64,000 bases of DNA, taken from contig JACRJZ010000138.1 in assembly GCA_016219875.1 (NCBI GenBank), positions 93,069 to 157,068 of the forward strand, read 5' to 3'. The notes below the pieces were generated by a model. That model made no database searches and was not told where the DNA came from. It worked only from the letters and a program-made list of their open reading frames with translations. The DNA is from Verrucomicrobiota bacterium (GTDB lineage Bacteria > Verrucomicrobiota > Verrucomicrobiia > Limisphaerales > JACRJZ01). Each line of letters opens with the position of its first letter. The stretch's first letter is position 1. The position numbers and the translations under genes are program-made. Of this stretch, positions 18,501 to 28,500 are shown one piece after another.

Positions 18501-21500
18501 GCGGGCCGAGCCGCCCACCGTGGTGAAGCTGCCGCCGATGAGAATGCGCTGGTCGGGCTGGACGGCGATCGCCTGGACCGCGCCGTTCAAAGCCACGGCG
18601 AAGGCGCCGTCCGGCGAGCCGTCTTCGTTCAGCCGCGCCAGCGAAGCGCGAGGCTGGCCGTTGACCAGCGTGAAGTTCCCTCCGAGAAGGACCTTGCGGT
18701 CGGCCTGGGCGGCGACGGCGCGCACCGCGCCGTTGGCCGCGCCGGCGCCGGGGTTGAAGGACGGATCGAGGTCGCCGTTGGCGCGGAGGCGCGCGATGCC
18801 CACCCAGTTGCTGGTGTCCATGCGGGTGAAGACGCCGCCGACCAGAATCTTGTTGTCCGGCGTGATGGCCACGGAATAGACAGTGCCGTTCGCGCCGAAA
18901 CCCGGATTGAAGAACGCATCCGCCACACCCACGGACTGCAAGCGCGCGATGCGGGTATAGACCGTGCCGTCCACGCGGGTGAACTCGCCGCCGATGACAC
19001 ACTGGCCATCGGGCTGCAGGGCGAGGGCGTGGACCGGGCCGTTGGCGCCCGGCTGTGAGGAGAATGGATTGGTGTACTCGTAGTCCACGTTGCCCGGCAG
19101 TTCGTTGTCGAGAACGGTCACCGCCACATTGGCCAGGCCCAACACCGTGGAACCGGGCAGGGTGGGCGCGAGCGTCTGGAGGTTCCCCAGGCTCACGCCG
19201 AAGGTTTCGTTGCCCTCGCCGAGGGCGTCATCGATGAGCGGCACCAGGATGGTCAGGTTGGTTTCGCCCGGATGAAACTCCAGTTCGCCGCTGCCATTGG
19301 TGGCCACCACGAACTCATGGCCGCGGAAGGTGAGCGTGCCCGCGACCGCTTGGTAATCGGCGTTGTTCAAGGCCGAGCCGTCGGTGGTGACAAAGTCCAC
19401 GCTGACCGGGTTCACGGCGCCGCCGAGACGGGCCACCGTGACGACGGCGTAGGGGGCGTATTCCCAGGCCAGGAAGTTGGTCGAGGCAAACGTCACGGTG
19501 CATTCGTCGTCCAGGAGGACAAGGGTGGCGGCAATGGTCGGGCCGAGCAAAGTGTTGGTCGGGGCGCTCAGGGAGAGGGACACGGTTTCGTTGCCCTCGA
19601 ACAGCGCGTCGTCGCGGATGGGCACCAAGACCGTCCGGGCCGTCTCACCGGGTGCGAACTGCACGCGCGTGGCGACGCTGGTGTAATCCACGCCGTTGCT
19701 GGCGGTGAGATCGTAGGTCGTGAGCGCGACGCTGACCGGCCCGTTGGTCAAGCCGACGCGGGCGACCGTCACCTCCGCGTGGGCGGCGTTTTCATTCGCC
19801 ATGAAAGTGTTCGTGGGGAACAGCACCGCCGTGTCGTCGTTGAGGATCGTGACCGTGGCCAGGCGCTGGCCGCCCAGCGGCGTGCCGCCCGTGGGGTTGG
19901 TCAGCTCAACGAAAAAGGTTTCGTCGTCCTCCACCGAGTTGTCATTGACGAGCGGGACGCTGAAGCTCTTGACCGTTTCGCCGGGCGCGAAGACGAGCGT
20001 GCCGTTCGTGCCGGCGGACTCGTAATCAAGGTGGTTCGTCGCGGTCCCGTCCCGGACCAGGTATTCCACGCTGACGGCGCGGTTGGTGTCGCCGGAGCGG
20101 ACCACGGAGATGAGGGCCGAACCGGCGTTCTCGAAGAACCGGTAGTCGGTGCTGGTGAATTGCAGCGTGCCGTCGTCCGAGAGGACGTAAATGGTGGCGC
20201 TGCTGCTGCCGACGCTGTAGCCGGAGCGCGGGAGGAGCGTGAGCTTGACCTCTTCCAGCCATTCCTCCACGGGGTCGTTGATCGGCTGGAGGGTGAGCGA
20301 GACGGAATTCGTGCCGGCCGGGAAAGTGACGGTGCCGATGCGGCCATCCGGCGCGAGGGAGACGTAGTCGTTGCCGGAGGCCGCCCAGCCGGTCAGCGCA
20401 TACGTGACGGTGAGCGGGCTGTTGACGGGACCGTCGCGGGTGAAGACGAAATGCGCCGGCACGCCGCCCGACTCGAAAGCGAGCGTGGTGTCCGCCGAAA
20501 CGGACACCACATTCACGCCCACGTCAATGATGGTGACGGTGTGGGTGTTGAAGTCGCCCAGATAGGCGTTGGTGGGAATCTTGGCGATGAGCAGGTTGGT
20601 GATGGTCTGCCCATTGGTTTCGATCAACGTCTCGTTCGTCTCGTAGCCGGAAGGGTTGAAGAGCCGGAACACGACCGTCTTGTCGCCCGCGACGAGGCCG
20701 TCGTCCACGATCTCAAGGCTGATCAACTGGATGTTGTCCTCCGGGTCGTAGAATTTCGGCGGCGGGTCGGGCTGCCGGTAATGGATGAAGTTCAGGATGC
20801 CCGTGACGGTGTCGATGGGGACGTAGTTGACGTTGGGCAGGCCGCTGCCGGCGATGATCCGATATTCGATGACGATGGGCTTGTTGGTGGCCGGGTTCGC
20901 GCTGCACTTGAGCGGAATGAGGATGCGGTGGGCGTCTTCGCGCACGCTGGAGGCCTTGAGCATGAAGCCCACGGCCGGCAGTTCGCTGCCGTCGTTGTCG
21001 GTGATCCGCACCGTGCCGCCCGAGGGGCTGCCGACGTTGTAGTTCGGGCCAGGCAGAAGCTGGACGATGACCGTTTCATCGCCCGACACATCGTAGTCCT
21101 CCTGGTAGCGGTCGTCGTTGGCGCCACCGGCATTGACAGGCAGCGTGACGCTGACTGCGCCCGCGGGGATGGTGACGTTGGTGCCCAGTTGCGAGTAGTC
21201 GGAGCCGGCGAAGGCCGAGCCGCCTACTTCGTAATAGACCACGAGGCTGGAGTTGAAGTTGACGTCGGTGGTGCGCTCGATGGTAAACGAGCCGCCGCTG
21301 CCGCCTTCGGCGGCCGTCCCACTGGCTCGGAGCGTCACGATCGGCAGGTTGTCCTGGATGGTGACGGTGGCTTTGTTCTGCGAATAGACGTTGTAGGCGG
21401 GCGTGTCGGACAGCGAGATGACGACGGTCTTCGCGCCCGTCGAGGCGCTGTTGATCGGCACGATGCGAATGGTCGCGCTGTTCTGGCCGGCGGGAATGGT

Positions 21501-24500
21501 GAGCGTCTGGGCCAGCGCCTGGTAATCCAGGCCGCTGACGGCGGTGCCGCTCACGAGGTAGCTCACCACGAGCGGGTCGGTCAAATCGCCCGCGCGCGAC
21601 ACCGTGACGGTGCCGGTGTTGCCGCCCACCTTGGCCGCCACGGAATCCGTGGCGAACACCGTGACCACCGGCAAATCGTCGTCAATGATCCCGAACATGG
21701 CGTTGGCGCCGCCGCCCAGGTAAGCAGGATCGTCGCTGACGGTCACGGTCGTGATTTCGAGGCCCTCGACGAAGAGGTCGTTCACGGCGAGGACGTGCAG
21801 CAGTGCGTAAGCCTGCCCCGCCGGGATCGTGATCGTGCCGGGCAAGGGCCGGAAGTCCACGCCGTTGCTGGCCGAGCCGCTCACCGTGTAGTGGACCACC
21901 AAGTCGTTCGTGATGGGCGCGCCTTGTCGGGAGAACATCAGGGTGGCGCTGTCGCCGCGCGTTTCCACGGCCAGCACGTCCAGCGGCGCGACGCTCACCG
22001 CGGGCAGGTCGGGCGGCTCGTCGTCGAGGATGCGCAGCGTGGCTTCGGGCACGGCCAGGGTGTAAGTGGGATAGGTCTGGTACCAGACCGGCGTCATGTT
22101 GTCCGGGGCGGCCGGCCGGAGTTCCCAGCCCGGAATGGTGACGCGGTTGGTCACGCTGACAAAGAGCGCATTGGTCGTGATGACATTGATGTTGCTGCCA
22201 AGTTGGTTGGTCACGAGCGTGTTCGTGATGTAGGTGATGACGCGCCAGTCGAAGGGCGCCAGCGACAGGGTCACCTTGACGGTCTTGTCGCCGTCGCCGA
22301 CCGCGTTGTCGATGGACAGCAGGTTAAGGTTGGTGGAAGCCTGGCCAGCGGGGATCGTGACCGTGTAGTGCGTGTAGCTGGCGGAGTTGGTGCGGAGGCG
22401 GTTGTTGATGTTGGTCTGCCAGTAGAAGGTGTAAGTCGTTTGGGGGAATGGCTCGTAGTCGGCCCCCATGACGGCGGTGCCGGTGGGTTCGTTGAAGAAG
22501 ACAATCAAGTCCTGGCTCAGGTCGCCGTCGCGCGAAATCCTGAAGCTGCCGGTCGAGGGGGCCGTGATTTCGTTCGTGGTAAACGTGCCGTCGCCGTTGT
22601 CAATGATCTCAATGCCGACGACCACGTTGGTCATCACTTCGGGTACGTCCGCTTCCGGGGTGATGCTCACCCTCGGCAGCGGCGAGGCGGTGTGGTCCAG
22701 GTTGAGGGCGTCCGACGCGGTGAGCACTACGGGGTCGTTGAAATTCGGGTCGATGCGGTAGCCGAAGAGCACGGCGCGGTTGGTGTAGGTGCCGGGCGGG
22801 ACATTGCCCATGGTGTAATAGCCCTGGCTGTCCGTGAACGTGTAGCGGTAGTCGGAATCGTCGAGCGGGCCGGCGCCGTTGTGGACGCGCGCGCCCTGCA
22901 ATGGGTTGCCGAAAATGTCCAGCACGCGACCGCTCATGGTGAACGTCGTCGGGCTGCCCACCACCACCACCACGAAGGCGCTGGAGACGCCCCCCTTCAT
23001 GTCCGAGACTTCGCAGCGGACGACGTATTGGCCGGCGGTGTCCCAGGACTGCACCATGAACGGCGAGTTGTCGCCGAAGCGGAGGTCACCGAAATCCCAG
23101 TTGTAGGCCAGCGTGTCGCCATCCGGATCGGAAGCCGCCACTCCAAACAGGACCGGCTCGCCGGGGGCCACGCGGAGCGAACTGGCCGTGAGCGTCATGG
23201 TCGGCGGCTGGTTCATGGGGAACGGCCCGCGGTTGACGACCACGTCCACATACTCGTCCTCGGTGCCATGCCCCACCCTGGCCACGGGCGTGATGTGCAG
23301 GTCGGCCCACGGGTCGGTAAACGTGCGGCCCACGATGACCGCGCAGTCCTGCTTGCCCGGCGGAGTGCCGGGCGTGGTGTCAATCAGCAGTTGGCCGATG
23401 GACAAGGAATTCCACATGACCTCCACGCCGTTGGCCATCCACGCGTTGTTCGGGTAGCCGCGGCGCACGCTGACCCAGTAGGTGCGGTCGGCGTCCTTGT
23501 AGAGGCGCAACGCGTAGAGCCGGCCATCGGTGATGTGCGGCGTGTCGAAGGCGTACACGCGGTTGGTGGCATTGACCACGACATCGCGGATGAACTGGTC
23601 CGGGAGCCACTTCAGGCTGTTCTTGGAAATCACGTTGAAGTGCCCGCCGCCGCTGCCCATCACGTCAAACTGGTCGCCGTATTCCACCATGGAGGGAGTT
23701 TCGCCCTTGTCGTTCAGGGGCGCCGGGGGCGCGTTGATGTCGTCGTGGCCCACCCAACTGTCCGAATCCAGCGTGGGCTGCGGGGAATAGCCATTGAGGT
23801 TGGCCGGCGCGGGGTTGACGCCGCGGACATCCCAGAAGTTCGCGTGGCCCAGGCCGACGTTGTGGCCCAACTCGTGAGTCAGCGCGCCGGGGCTGCCGTT
23901 GAGGAAGCCGCTGGAGATGCCACCGAACTTGAACTCCGGGATGCTGTTGTGGAGCACATAGACCATGAAGTACTCCTGCGAGAAATAGCCGAGCGCCGCC
24001 GCGGCCGCCAGCGCATCGCTCATCAGGCTGCCGGCCACGGAACCGGATTCAGCTTCGGCGTAGTAATTCTTTTTCTGCGGCAGCCGCAGCGGCGGCGTCA
24101 CCGTAGTCAGCCAGTGGGTGATGCCGTAGGAAACCTCCGTGAAGTAACGGTCGTTGCTTGCGGCCGTGTTTTGCGCGCCATCCGGCGATTGCGGCGGCAC
24201 GGGATCGTCGGCGAAGAGCACCGGCAGGTAGAGCAGTTTGAGGATGCCTTGCGAGCCGGCGCCGTAGAAAGGCAGCGGCGGTTCGTCGGCCTTGGGAGAA
24301 GTTCCGGGTTTCGAGTTCCGGGTTTCGAGTTCCAACGCCCCCTCACCCCGGCCCTCTCCCTTCCGAAGGGAGAGGGAGTCCGCGACCGGCCCCGACTCCG
24401 AAGCGCCGGAAGCCCAGATCTGGCCCATCGCGGAATTCAGGCTGCCGATGAACTGCTGCGCCAAGCTCGCGGAAGCGAAGTTCTGGTACTCCGAACCGAA

Positions 24501-25301
24501 TTGCACCACGGTCGGTGCGCCGCCCGCGGTGGAGGCGCCAGCCGGCGGCACCTTGCCGGCGGCGATCAGGTCGCGCGCTTCCGACGGGTCCACGATCCGC
24601 CCGGTGTCGCCGCTCAGAGCCAGGACCGAACGGCCATCGTCGCCGGTCACGGCCAAGCCATTCACCGGAATGCTGGAATGCGAGGGCTGCCGCAGGCGCG
24701 GCCCATAGGTGTAGGCTTCGTAAGTCTGCTTCTCCACCGTGACCGAAAATTGCTTCAGCGCCTCGGCGCCCGGACGGAGGACCGACGGGTCGAGATAGAC
24801 CACCCGGACATCGCCGCGCGCCTCGACCGGCTGTTCGATCAGGCTGGCGACGGATTGGGGCAGGGCCTTGCGCACCGCGTAGGGCAGCGCCTGCGCGAGG
24901 GCCTGCTCGGGGTCGGACTGGATGAGCTGGAACATCTCCTCCCGCCGCGCCTTGGCCAGGCGCTCGCCTTCGGCCAGGAGCACGGCCTGCGCCGCGGGCT
25001 GGGCCGCGGCAAACTGCTGCGCCCACGCGCTGAACTCAGCGAGGGCCGACGGCTGCGCCGGCGCGACGGAAGTTGCGGCGGCAGGACCGGCAACCAAACT
25101 GGAGGCCCGGGCAGGGTGAGACGCGGCCTTCACCGCCGACGCCAGCGCGGCCGGCGCAGTGGCCGCGCCGTCCGTTGCGAACGAGGGCGCGCCGGAAGAC
25201 CGTCTTGCCGTTTGCTGGCCGAGCCAAAGGCACACGGCAACTACCAGCAAGGCGACGCCGCCCGCGCTGTAGCGCAACCAACGTGACGTTTTCGTTTGCA
25301 T
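15600..25301 (-). CDS. Giant M11-like metallopeptidase with PKD, Calx-beta and delta-60 propellers
   Basis: 3233 residues from the ATG at 25301; an ATG at 25349 is also in frame, but the later one places the transmembrane/signal segment (GGVALLVVAVCLWLG) properly near the N-terminus. A metallopeptidase domain (about 340-650) has HELGHNVGLGH with His476, Glu477, His480 and His486, as in gametolysin-type (M11) enzymes; an M6-like assignment is possible. A PKD domain and a carboxypeptidase-regulatory-like domain follow, then about nine Calx-beta domains, seven delta-60 repeats (nt 19100-18010), three Calx-beta domains and seven more delta-60 repeats (17000-15830). It ends in a short C-terminal module (LELSPDLLNW ... 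FYRVRLG). Residues about 305-335 come from repeat DNA (24301-24384). Probably an exported or surface-anchored protease; substrate unknown. Confidence 0.92.
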   Translation of the reverse strand: MQTKTSRWLRYSAGGVALLVVAVCLWLGQQTARRSSGAPSFATDGAATAPAALASAVKAASHPARASSLVAGPAAATSVAPAQPSALAEFSAWAQQFAAAQPAAQAVLLAEGERLAKARREEMFQLIQSDPEQALAQALPYAVRKALPQSVASLIEQPVEARGDVRVVYLDPSVLRPGAEALKQFSVTVEKQTYEAYTYGPRLRQPSHSSIPVNGLAVTGDDGRSVLALSGDTGRIVDPSEARDLIAAGKVPPAGASTAGGAPTVVQFGSEYQNFASASLAQQFIGSLNSAMGQIWASGASESGPVADSLSLRKGEGRGEGALELETRNSKPGTSPKADEPPLPFYGAGSQGILKLLYLPVLFADDPVPPQSPDGAQNTAASNDRYFTEVSYGITHWLTTVTPPLRLPQKKNYYAEAESGSVAGSLMSDALAAAAALGYFSQEYFMVYVLHNSIPEFKFGGISSGFLNGSPGALTHELGHNVGLGHANFWDVRGVNPAPANLNGYSPQPTLDSDSWVGHDDINAPPAPLNDKGETPSMVEYGDQFDVMGSGGGHFNVISKNSLKWLPDQFIRDVVVNATNRVYAFDTPHITDGRLYALRLYKDADRTYWVSVRRGYPNNAWMANGVEVMWNSLSIGQLLIDTTPGTPPGKQDCAVIVGRTFTDPWADLHITPVARVGHGTEDEYVDVVVNRGPFPMNQPPTMTLTASSLRVAPGEPVLFGVAASDPDGDTLAYNWDFGDLRFGDNSPFMVQSWDTAGQYVVRCEVSDMKGGVSSAFVVVVVGSPTTFTMSGRVLDIFGNPLQGARVHNGAGPLDDSDYRYTFTDSQGYYTMGNVPPGTYTNRAVLFGYRIDPNFNDPVVLTASDALNLDHTASPLPRVSITPEADVPEVMTNVVVGIEIIDNGDGTFTTNEITAPSTGSFRISRDGDLSQDLIVFFNEPTGTAVMGADYEPFPQTTYTFYWQTNINNRLRTNSASYTHYTVTIPAGQASTNLNLLSIDNAVGDGDKTVKVTLSLAPFDWRVITYITNTLVTNQLGSNINVITTNALFVSVTNRVTIPGWELRPAAPDNMTPVWYQTYPTYTLAVPEATLRILDDEPPDLPAVSVAPLDVLAVETRGDSATLMFSRQGAPITNDLVVHYTVSGSASNGVDFRPLPGTITIPAGQAYALLHVLAVNDLFVEGLEITTVTVSDDPAYLGGGANAMFGIIDDDLPVVTVFATDSVAAKVGGNTGTVTVSRAGDLTDPLVVSYLVSGTAVSGLDYQALAQTLTIPAGQNSATIRIVPINSASTGAKTVVISLSDTPAYNVYSQNKATVTIQDNLPIVTLRASGTAAEGGSGGSFTIERTTDVNFNSSLVVYYEVGGSAFAGSDYSQLGTNVTIPAGAVSVTLPVNAGGANDDRYQEDYDVSGDETVIVQLLPGPNYNVGSPSGGTVRITDNDGSELPAVGFMLKASSVREDAHRILIPLKCSANPATNKPIVIEYRIIAGSGLPNVNYVPIDTVTGILNFIHYRQPDPPPKFYDPEDNIQLISLEIVDDGLVAGDKTVVFRLFNPSGYETNETLIETNGQTITNLLIAKIPTNAYLGDFNTHTVTIIDVGVNVVSVSADTTLAFESGGVPAHFVFTRDGPVNSPLTVTYALTGWAASGNDYVSLAPDGRIGTVTFPAGTNSVSLTLQPINDPVEEWLEEVKLTLLPRSGYSVGSSSATIYVLSDDGTLQFTSTDYRFFENAGSALISVVRSGDTNRAVSVEYLVRDGTATNHLDYESAGTNGTLVFAPGETVKSFSVPLVNDNSVEDDETFFVELTNPTGGTPLGGQRLATVTILNDDTAVLFPTNTFMANENAAHAEVTVARVGLTNGPVSVALTTYDLTASNGVDYTSVATRVQFAPGETARTVLVPIRDDALFEGNETVSLSLSAPTNTLLGPTIAATLVLLDDECTVTFASTNFLAWEYAPYAVVTVARLGGAVNPVSVDFVTTDGSALNNADYQAVAGTLTFRGHEFVVATNGSGELEFHPGETNLTILVPLIDDALGEGNETFGVSLGNLQTLAPTLPGSTVLGLANVAVTVLDNELPGNVDYEYTNPFSSQPGANGPVHALALQPDGQCVIGGEFTRVDGTVYTRIARLQSVGVADAFFNPGFGANGTVYSVAITPDNKILVGGVFTRMDTSNWVGIARLRANGDLDPSFNPGAGAANGAVRAVAAQADRKVLLGGNFTLVNGQPRASLARLNEDGSPDGAFAVALNGAVQAIAVQPDQRILIGGSFTTVGGSARVGIARLLANGNLDPSFTGSANLNGAVNAIGLQADGKVVLGGTFTLAGGSNSFYVVRLNADGFVDATFQPGLGADAPVTSVSVAPRGQILIGGQFTHFNLAARSHFARLRPNGSLDPVFVVGTGADDVVRAVIVQSDSAAIIGGDFTLVNDIPRSRVARIHGDEKMSIASVEFAQSLFTAAENAGTARITVARSGDTNSTFSIGYGTSDGTAIRSVNYLTARGTLTFAPGQTSATFDVGLLDNFTADGDRTVNLYLTNAPLNVDTSGLTSSVLLIQEYLTAVRFSATNYGAANNGTNALITVLRDGAVTAPVTVTFTTSNGTALAPWDYLSVTTNVAFAPGETTQTVLVPLGENPSAVGFKDFFVHLSNPTNGLLYAPSNATVTIVNNAGTIAFSSAAFSTLQGNDAIITLIRTNGANGAASIELSTVPLTALPGVSFLGTNLTVNFANQQTSASVSLTTYYNPALDGALSFAVALSNPHGGVLIGGDGTARVDLLYPATGPGGLDRSFQPGVGANSFVSAVALQPDAGLLKFIVGGAFTNFNGRPHKYLARLNPDGAVDDSFLTPDAIYTTNVIPVYDPTNPLVVLSNRLLISTNLIGIGPNAMVSALAVMPNGKVAISGLFTQMNSQGFVRTNRNRLAMLNTNGAVDPYFAPPPTLNAAAYALLPSSARLYAGGSFSLPVSGVGRLRADGSIDATFNPGAGVGGHVFCVATQASGQVLIGGSFLTVDNVLRFKLARLNPSGTLDGFFAPLVEGGSVFALAVQPNGKIVIAGDFTAVNGVTLPYLARLEADGSLDLSFLSPAPNGPIFALALDALDRLVIGGDFTFLTGGARGRIARLMSTGALDSTFHPGLGANDRVSTLAVLPDGRVMIGGDFTQVDGHLRGHVALLNGDSQKPAFLPVRPPAGGVLTLQVGAQPGQICILELSPDLLNWTPVATNGALSGAVTFTVNSGTAPGAGFYRVRLGP
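24301..24384. repeat. Heptamer array plus palindromic element, in frame in the M11 gene
   Basis: Positions 24301-24335 are alternating 7-bp units GTTCCGG and GTTTCGA. Immediately after, 24339-24384 is a palindrome whose core is CCCTCTCCCTTC/GAAGGGAGAGGG. The latter gives the peptide DSLSLRKGEGRGEG in the protein. The same DNA segment, apparently identical over about 45 bp, occurs in the exonuclease gene at 32421. It lies between the pro-region and the peptidase domain, a likely linker. Confidence 0.88.
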
Positions 25302-25572
25302 TGTTCGTTTGCGTTGTTTGCGGACCGGCCGCCACGGCGCCCGGTCCAAAGTTCATTCTGAGCGCCCTTCGCCGTCCGCTGCCGCGAGACGCTCCCCTGT
25401 CCGCTCCTGTCCGAAACCGCCGGCCCATCCGAACCGGCCCTCACCCCGCCTCCGTTCCTGCAACCTATCCAGCGCGCACGCCTTCACCCCAGCGCCGCCG
25501 TTCTGGCGCGGCGTCCGGCGGTTTCCGCCGCGAGGTGTGGACACGACGGGTCCCCAGGAACGTTCACGGAGT

Positions 25573-28500
25573 TCACGGGGTGGGCGCCAGGTAGTCCAAG
25601 GGATCCTCACGGACCCGGTAGATGCGCAAGGACGGCCCGGCATGGTCCATGACGGTGACTCGCTGGGTAACAGGGCCGTTCACAAAATTGGTCAGTGGTT
25701 GCCAGATAGGAGGCGTCAGGCCCGTGGCGTATTCCACGAAATTCGTGGCGTAGGCCAGGGCGTTCCAACTGAGCGTCGTCTTCGGCACCGGCGGAACGCC
25801 CGCCGTGGCCGTGCCGATGACCAAGTCCACGTCGCCCGGCGTCCAAATCGGGCTGAGGTCCACGAAGTTGACTTCGGAGTCCCAGTCGGAGTTGATGTCC
25901 TTGCTCAGCACGAGGGCCGTATTGAGGGTGTAGGTGTTGGCCACGTAGCCGTGGTAGGAACTGAACTGCGGCGGATAGGTCAGGTTGGTGGCACTGAAGA
26001 GGCCGGTGTACTGGTAAATCCACCGCACGCGGCCGCTGGGGTGCTGGATGAGCTTGCGCGGCGGGATGCTGGCGTTGGCGAAGTAGATGGTGAAGTTCGT
26101 GCCCACCAGTTCGAGCGCGCTGCGGTAGTTGGTCGCGTAGTGGCGCAAGTCGAAGTAGTCCACGTAGAGCGCATATTGGTTCGTCGCGTCCGGCGCTTGG
26201 AAAGTGAAGAGGCTGTTCGTGCCGCCTTCCAGCACCAGCCAGCCGAGGGCGAGGTTGTTGGAGAAGCCGGCCAGGTTGACGCCGCGGTCTTGGCCCGCCC
26301 AAGTGTGCGCCGCCAGCCCGTTGCGACGGGTGGCCGAGGTGAGGCGCGTGCCGAGGAGATCGCCTTGGGCCGGCCGGCGATAAACGTGGAAGCCGGAGGT
26401 GACCAGCCAGTCGTTGTGCGAATTCGTGCCGCCGTCGGTGAGGGAGTTCGTGGCCCAAATGCGGAGGGAGCCGGGCACGACGGGGACGATCTGTCCGGGA
26501 GCGTTGCTGACCGTTCCGGCGAGGAGGATCGTGTCGCGGAGGTCGAGGCTGCCGGCGCGGATTTCGAGATCGCCGTAAGCGTTGAGGACGCCGTTGGAGA
26601 CGCGGCCGGCGCGGGTGTCGATGGCGAACATGCCGGCAGAATTGGTGATGACGGCCTGCTGATGGCCGGCGTTCTCCAGTCCCAGCCCGGTGTTTTCAAA
26701 GTTGCGGCACCACAAGTTCATCGACGATGCGCGGATGGCGCCGTGGTTGATGAAGTCGTCGTAAGGCGCGCTGACCACGTTGGTCACGTAGTTCGTGGTG
26801 TGGGTCGGGACATTGATGTTCGTGGTCACCACGGCTTGGGTGACCGTGAAGCTGGCAAACTGCGGAATGTTGAAGTCGCCGAAGTTCGTCAGGCGGGTGA
26901 GGTGGACGATGTTGGACGAGGCCCAGCTCCCACTGGCCGGCAGCGTGAGGCCACCGTCCGGGCCGATGGTCAGCGAGGCGGTGTCCAGCGACATGTTGTT
27001 ATTCACGGTGACGTTGTCGGCCACGACCATGTTGGGGGCCTTGGCCACGAACTTGTTCACGGTCACCGGCTGCTGCGGCTGCAAGCAGTGGTCCACGATG
27101 AGGACGTGATAGCGGACGTTGTAGATCGTGTTGACGGTGTTGGTGCCGACGAGCACCGAGTTGGTCAGCGCGTTGTTCCAGACGGCGGAGTAGGCGGAGA
27201 TGGTGCCGAAGAGCCGGTTCACACTGCGGGCGGCGATGTTGGAGATGACCATGACGGGCCGCGTGGTGGCGATGTCGAAGTTGACGAACGGCGCATCGAC
27301 CGTGGGCAAGTCGCCCAGCAGGTTGCGCGTCTGGATGCCGACAAAGCTCTCGCCGCGGATGCGGGTGAAGGCGGTGTCGAGCTGGTCGGAGAAGATCTCG
27401 ACGCGGCCCGCGAAGTTCGTTGGCTCGGAGAGCAACGGGTGGCGCGTGCTGTACACGGTGAAGGGCGAGTTGGTGGTTTCGCCGACTTGGGCGGAGTAGG
27501 CCGCGTAGGCAATGGGAACCTCGTTGGTGCGGTGGAAAGGAGTGTAGAAGAAATCCCGCGTGACGATGGACGGAGCCACCGGCAACGCAAACTGCCAATT
27601 GCACGGCGCCAGCTTGCCGAAACTGTAAGGCCGCGGGCGTCTCTTGGTGTTGTCGTTGTAGTTGTTGACCAGCCCAATTCCATTGGGGTAGCCGATGGAA
27701 GCATCCTCCAAGTACACGGAACTCGTCAGCGGCGTCTCATCGACGATGTCGAAGTCCTCGACGCTGAACCGGATCATGGGTTTGTAGAACGTGTTGTTGT
27801 TGTTGGGGAGGAAGAAGGTCGTAAAGCGGACTTCGGTGCTGATGTTGGTGTAGAGCCAATTGGTGGGCACGAAGACCACCTGGACGTGGAGGTTGGTCAA
27901 GGAGTTTCCGGGGATGTACTGATTCGTGAACGCCTGGTAACGGCCGAAGTTGTAGCCGCAGCCGGAAAGCAAGTTAAAGCCCGGCAGCCTCACATTGTTC
28001 GTCCACAAATAGCCATAGATGGTCGTCATGACTTCATGGATTGGAGACACGGTGTTGGGAACTCCGAAATTGAAGTTTGGATCGGTCAAGTCGAGCAGCG
28101 TGCCGTTGGTGCCGATGGCGTTGTTCGTCCCGCCAGCCCAGTAGAGGTCCGAGATGCCGGGATCGTTGAGGTAGGCGTTGTTGTTGATGTAGGACGATGC
28201 CGGATCGAAAAAAGTGCATCCCCCCGGCGTGGCCATCGCCTTCAGCCCGCTGCGCGCCAGCGAGACGTTGCCCCCGTCCACTCTCAGGAAGCCTTGGTCA
28301 CTGCACTGCATGGAGCCGCTGCTGGTGGCGTTGCTGGCCGAGATCAGGAGGTAGGTGCTGGCGACAATGGAGCCGTCATTGACGAACGAGGTCAGTGACT
28401 TCCGTGCACTGTTGGGACCACTGATGAAGACATTGTTGAAGCGAAACCCGACCGAGCCGTACATCGAACCGGAACTGGTGTTGGTGAAGAACCGCAGGTT

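Noticed and set aside
19272..25286. 2004-codon open frame on the plus strand opposite the M11 gene
   Set aside because: Same reasons: low-complexity Arg/Asp/Gly-rich product, no recognised motif, and the minus-strand product has clear domains.
25309..28398. 1029-codon plus-strand open frame
   Set aside because: It is opposite a gene with signal peptide and beta-solenoid repeats; the plus-strand product has no such features.
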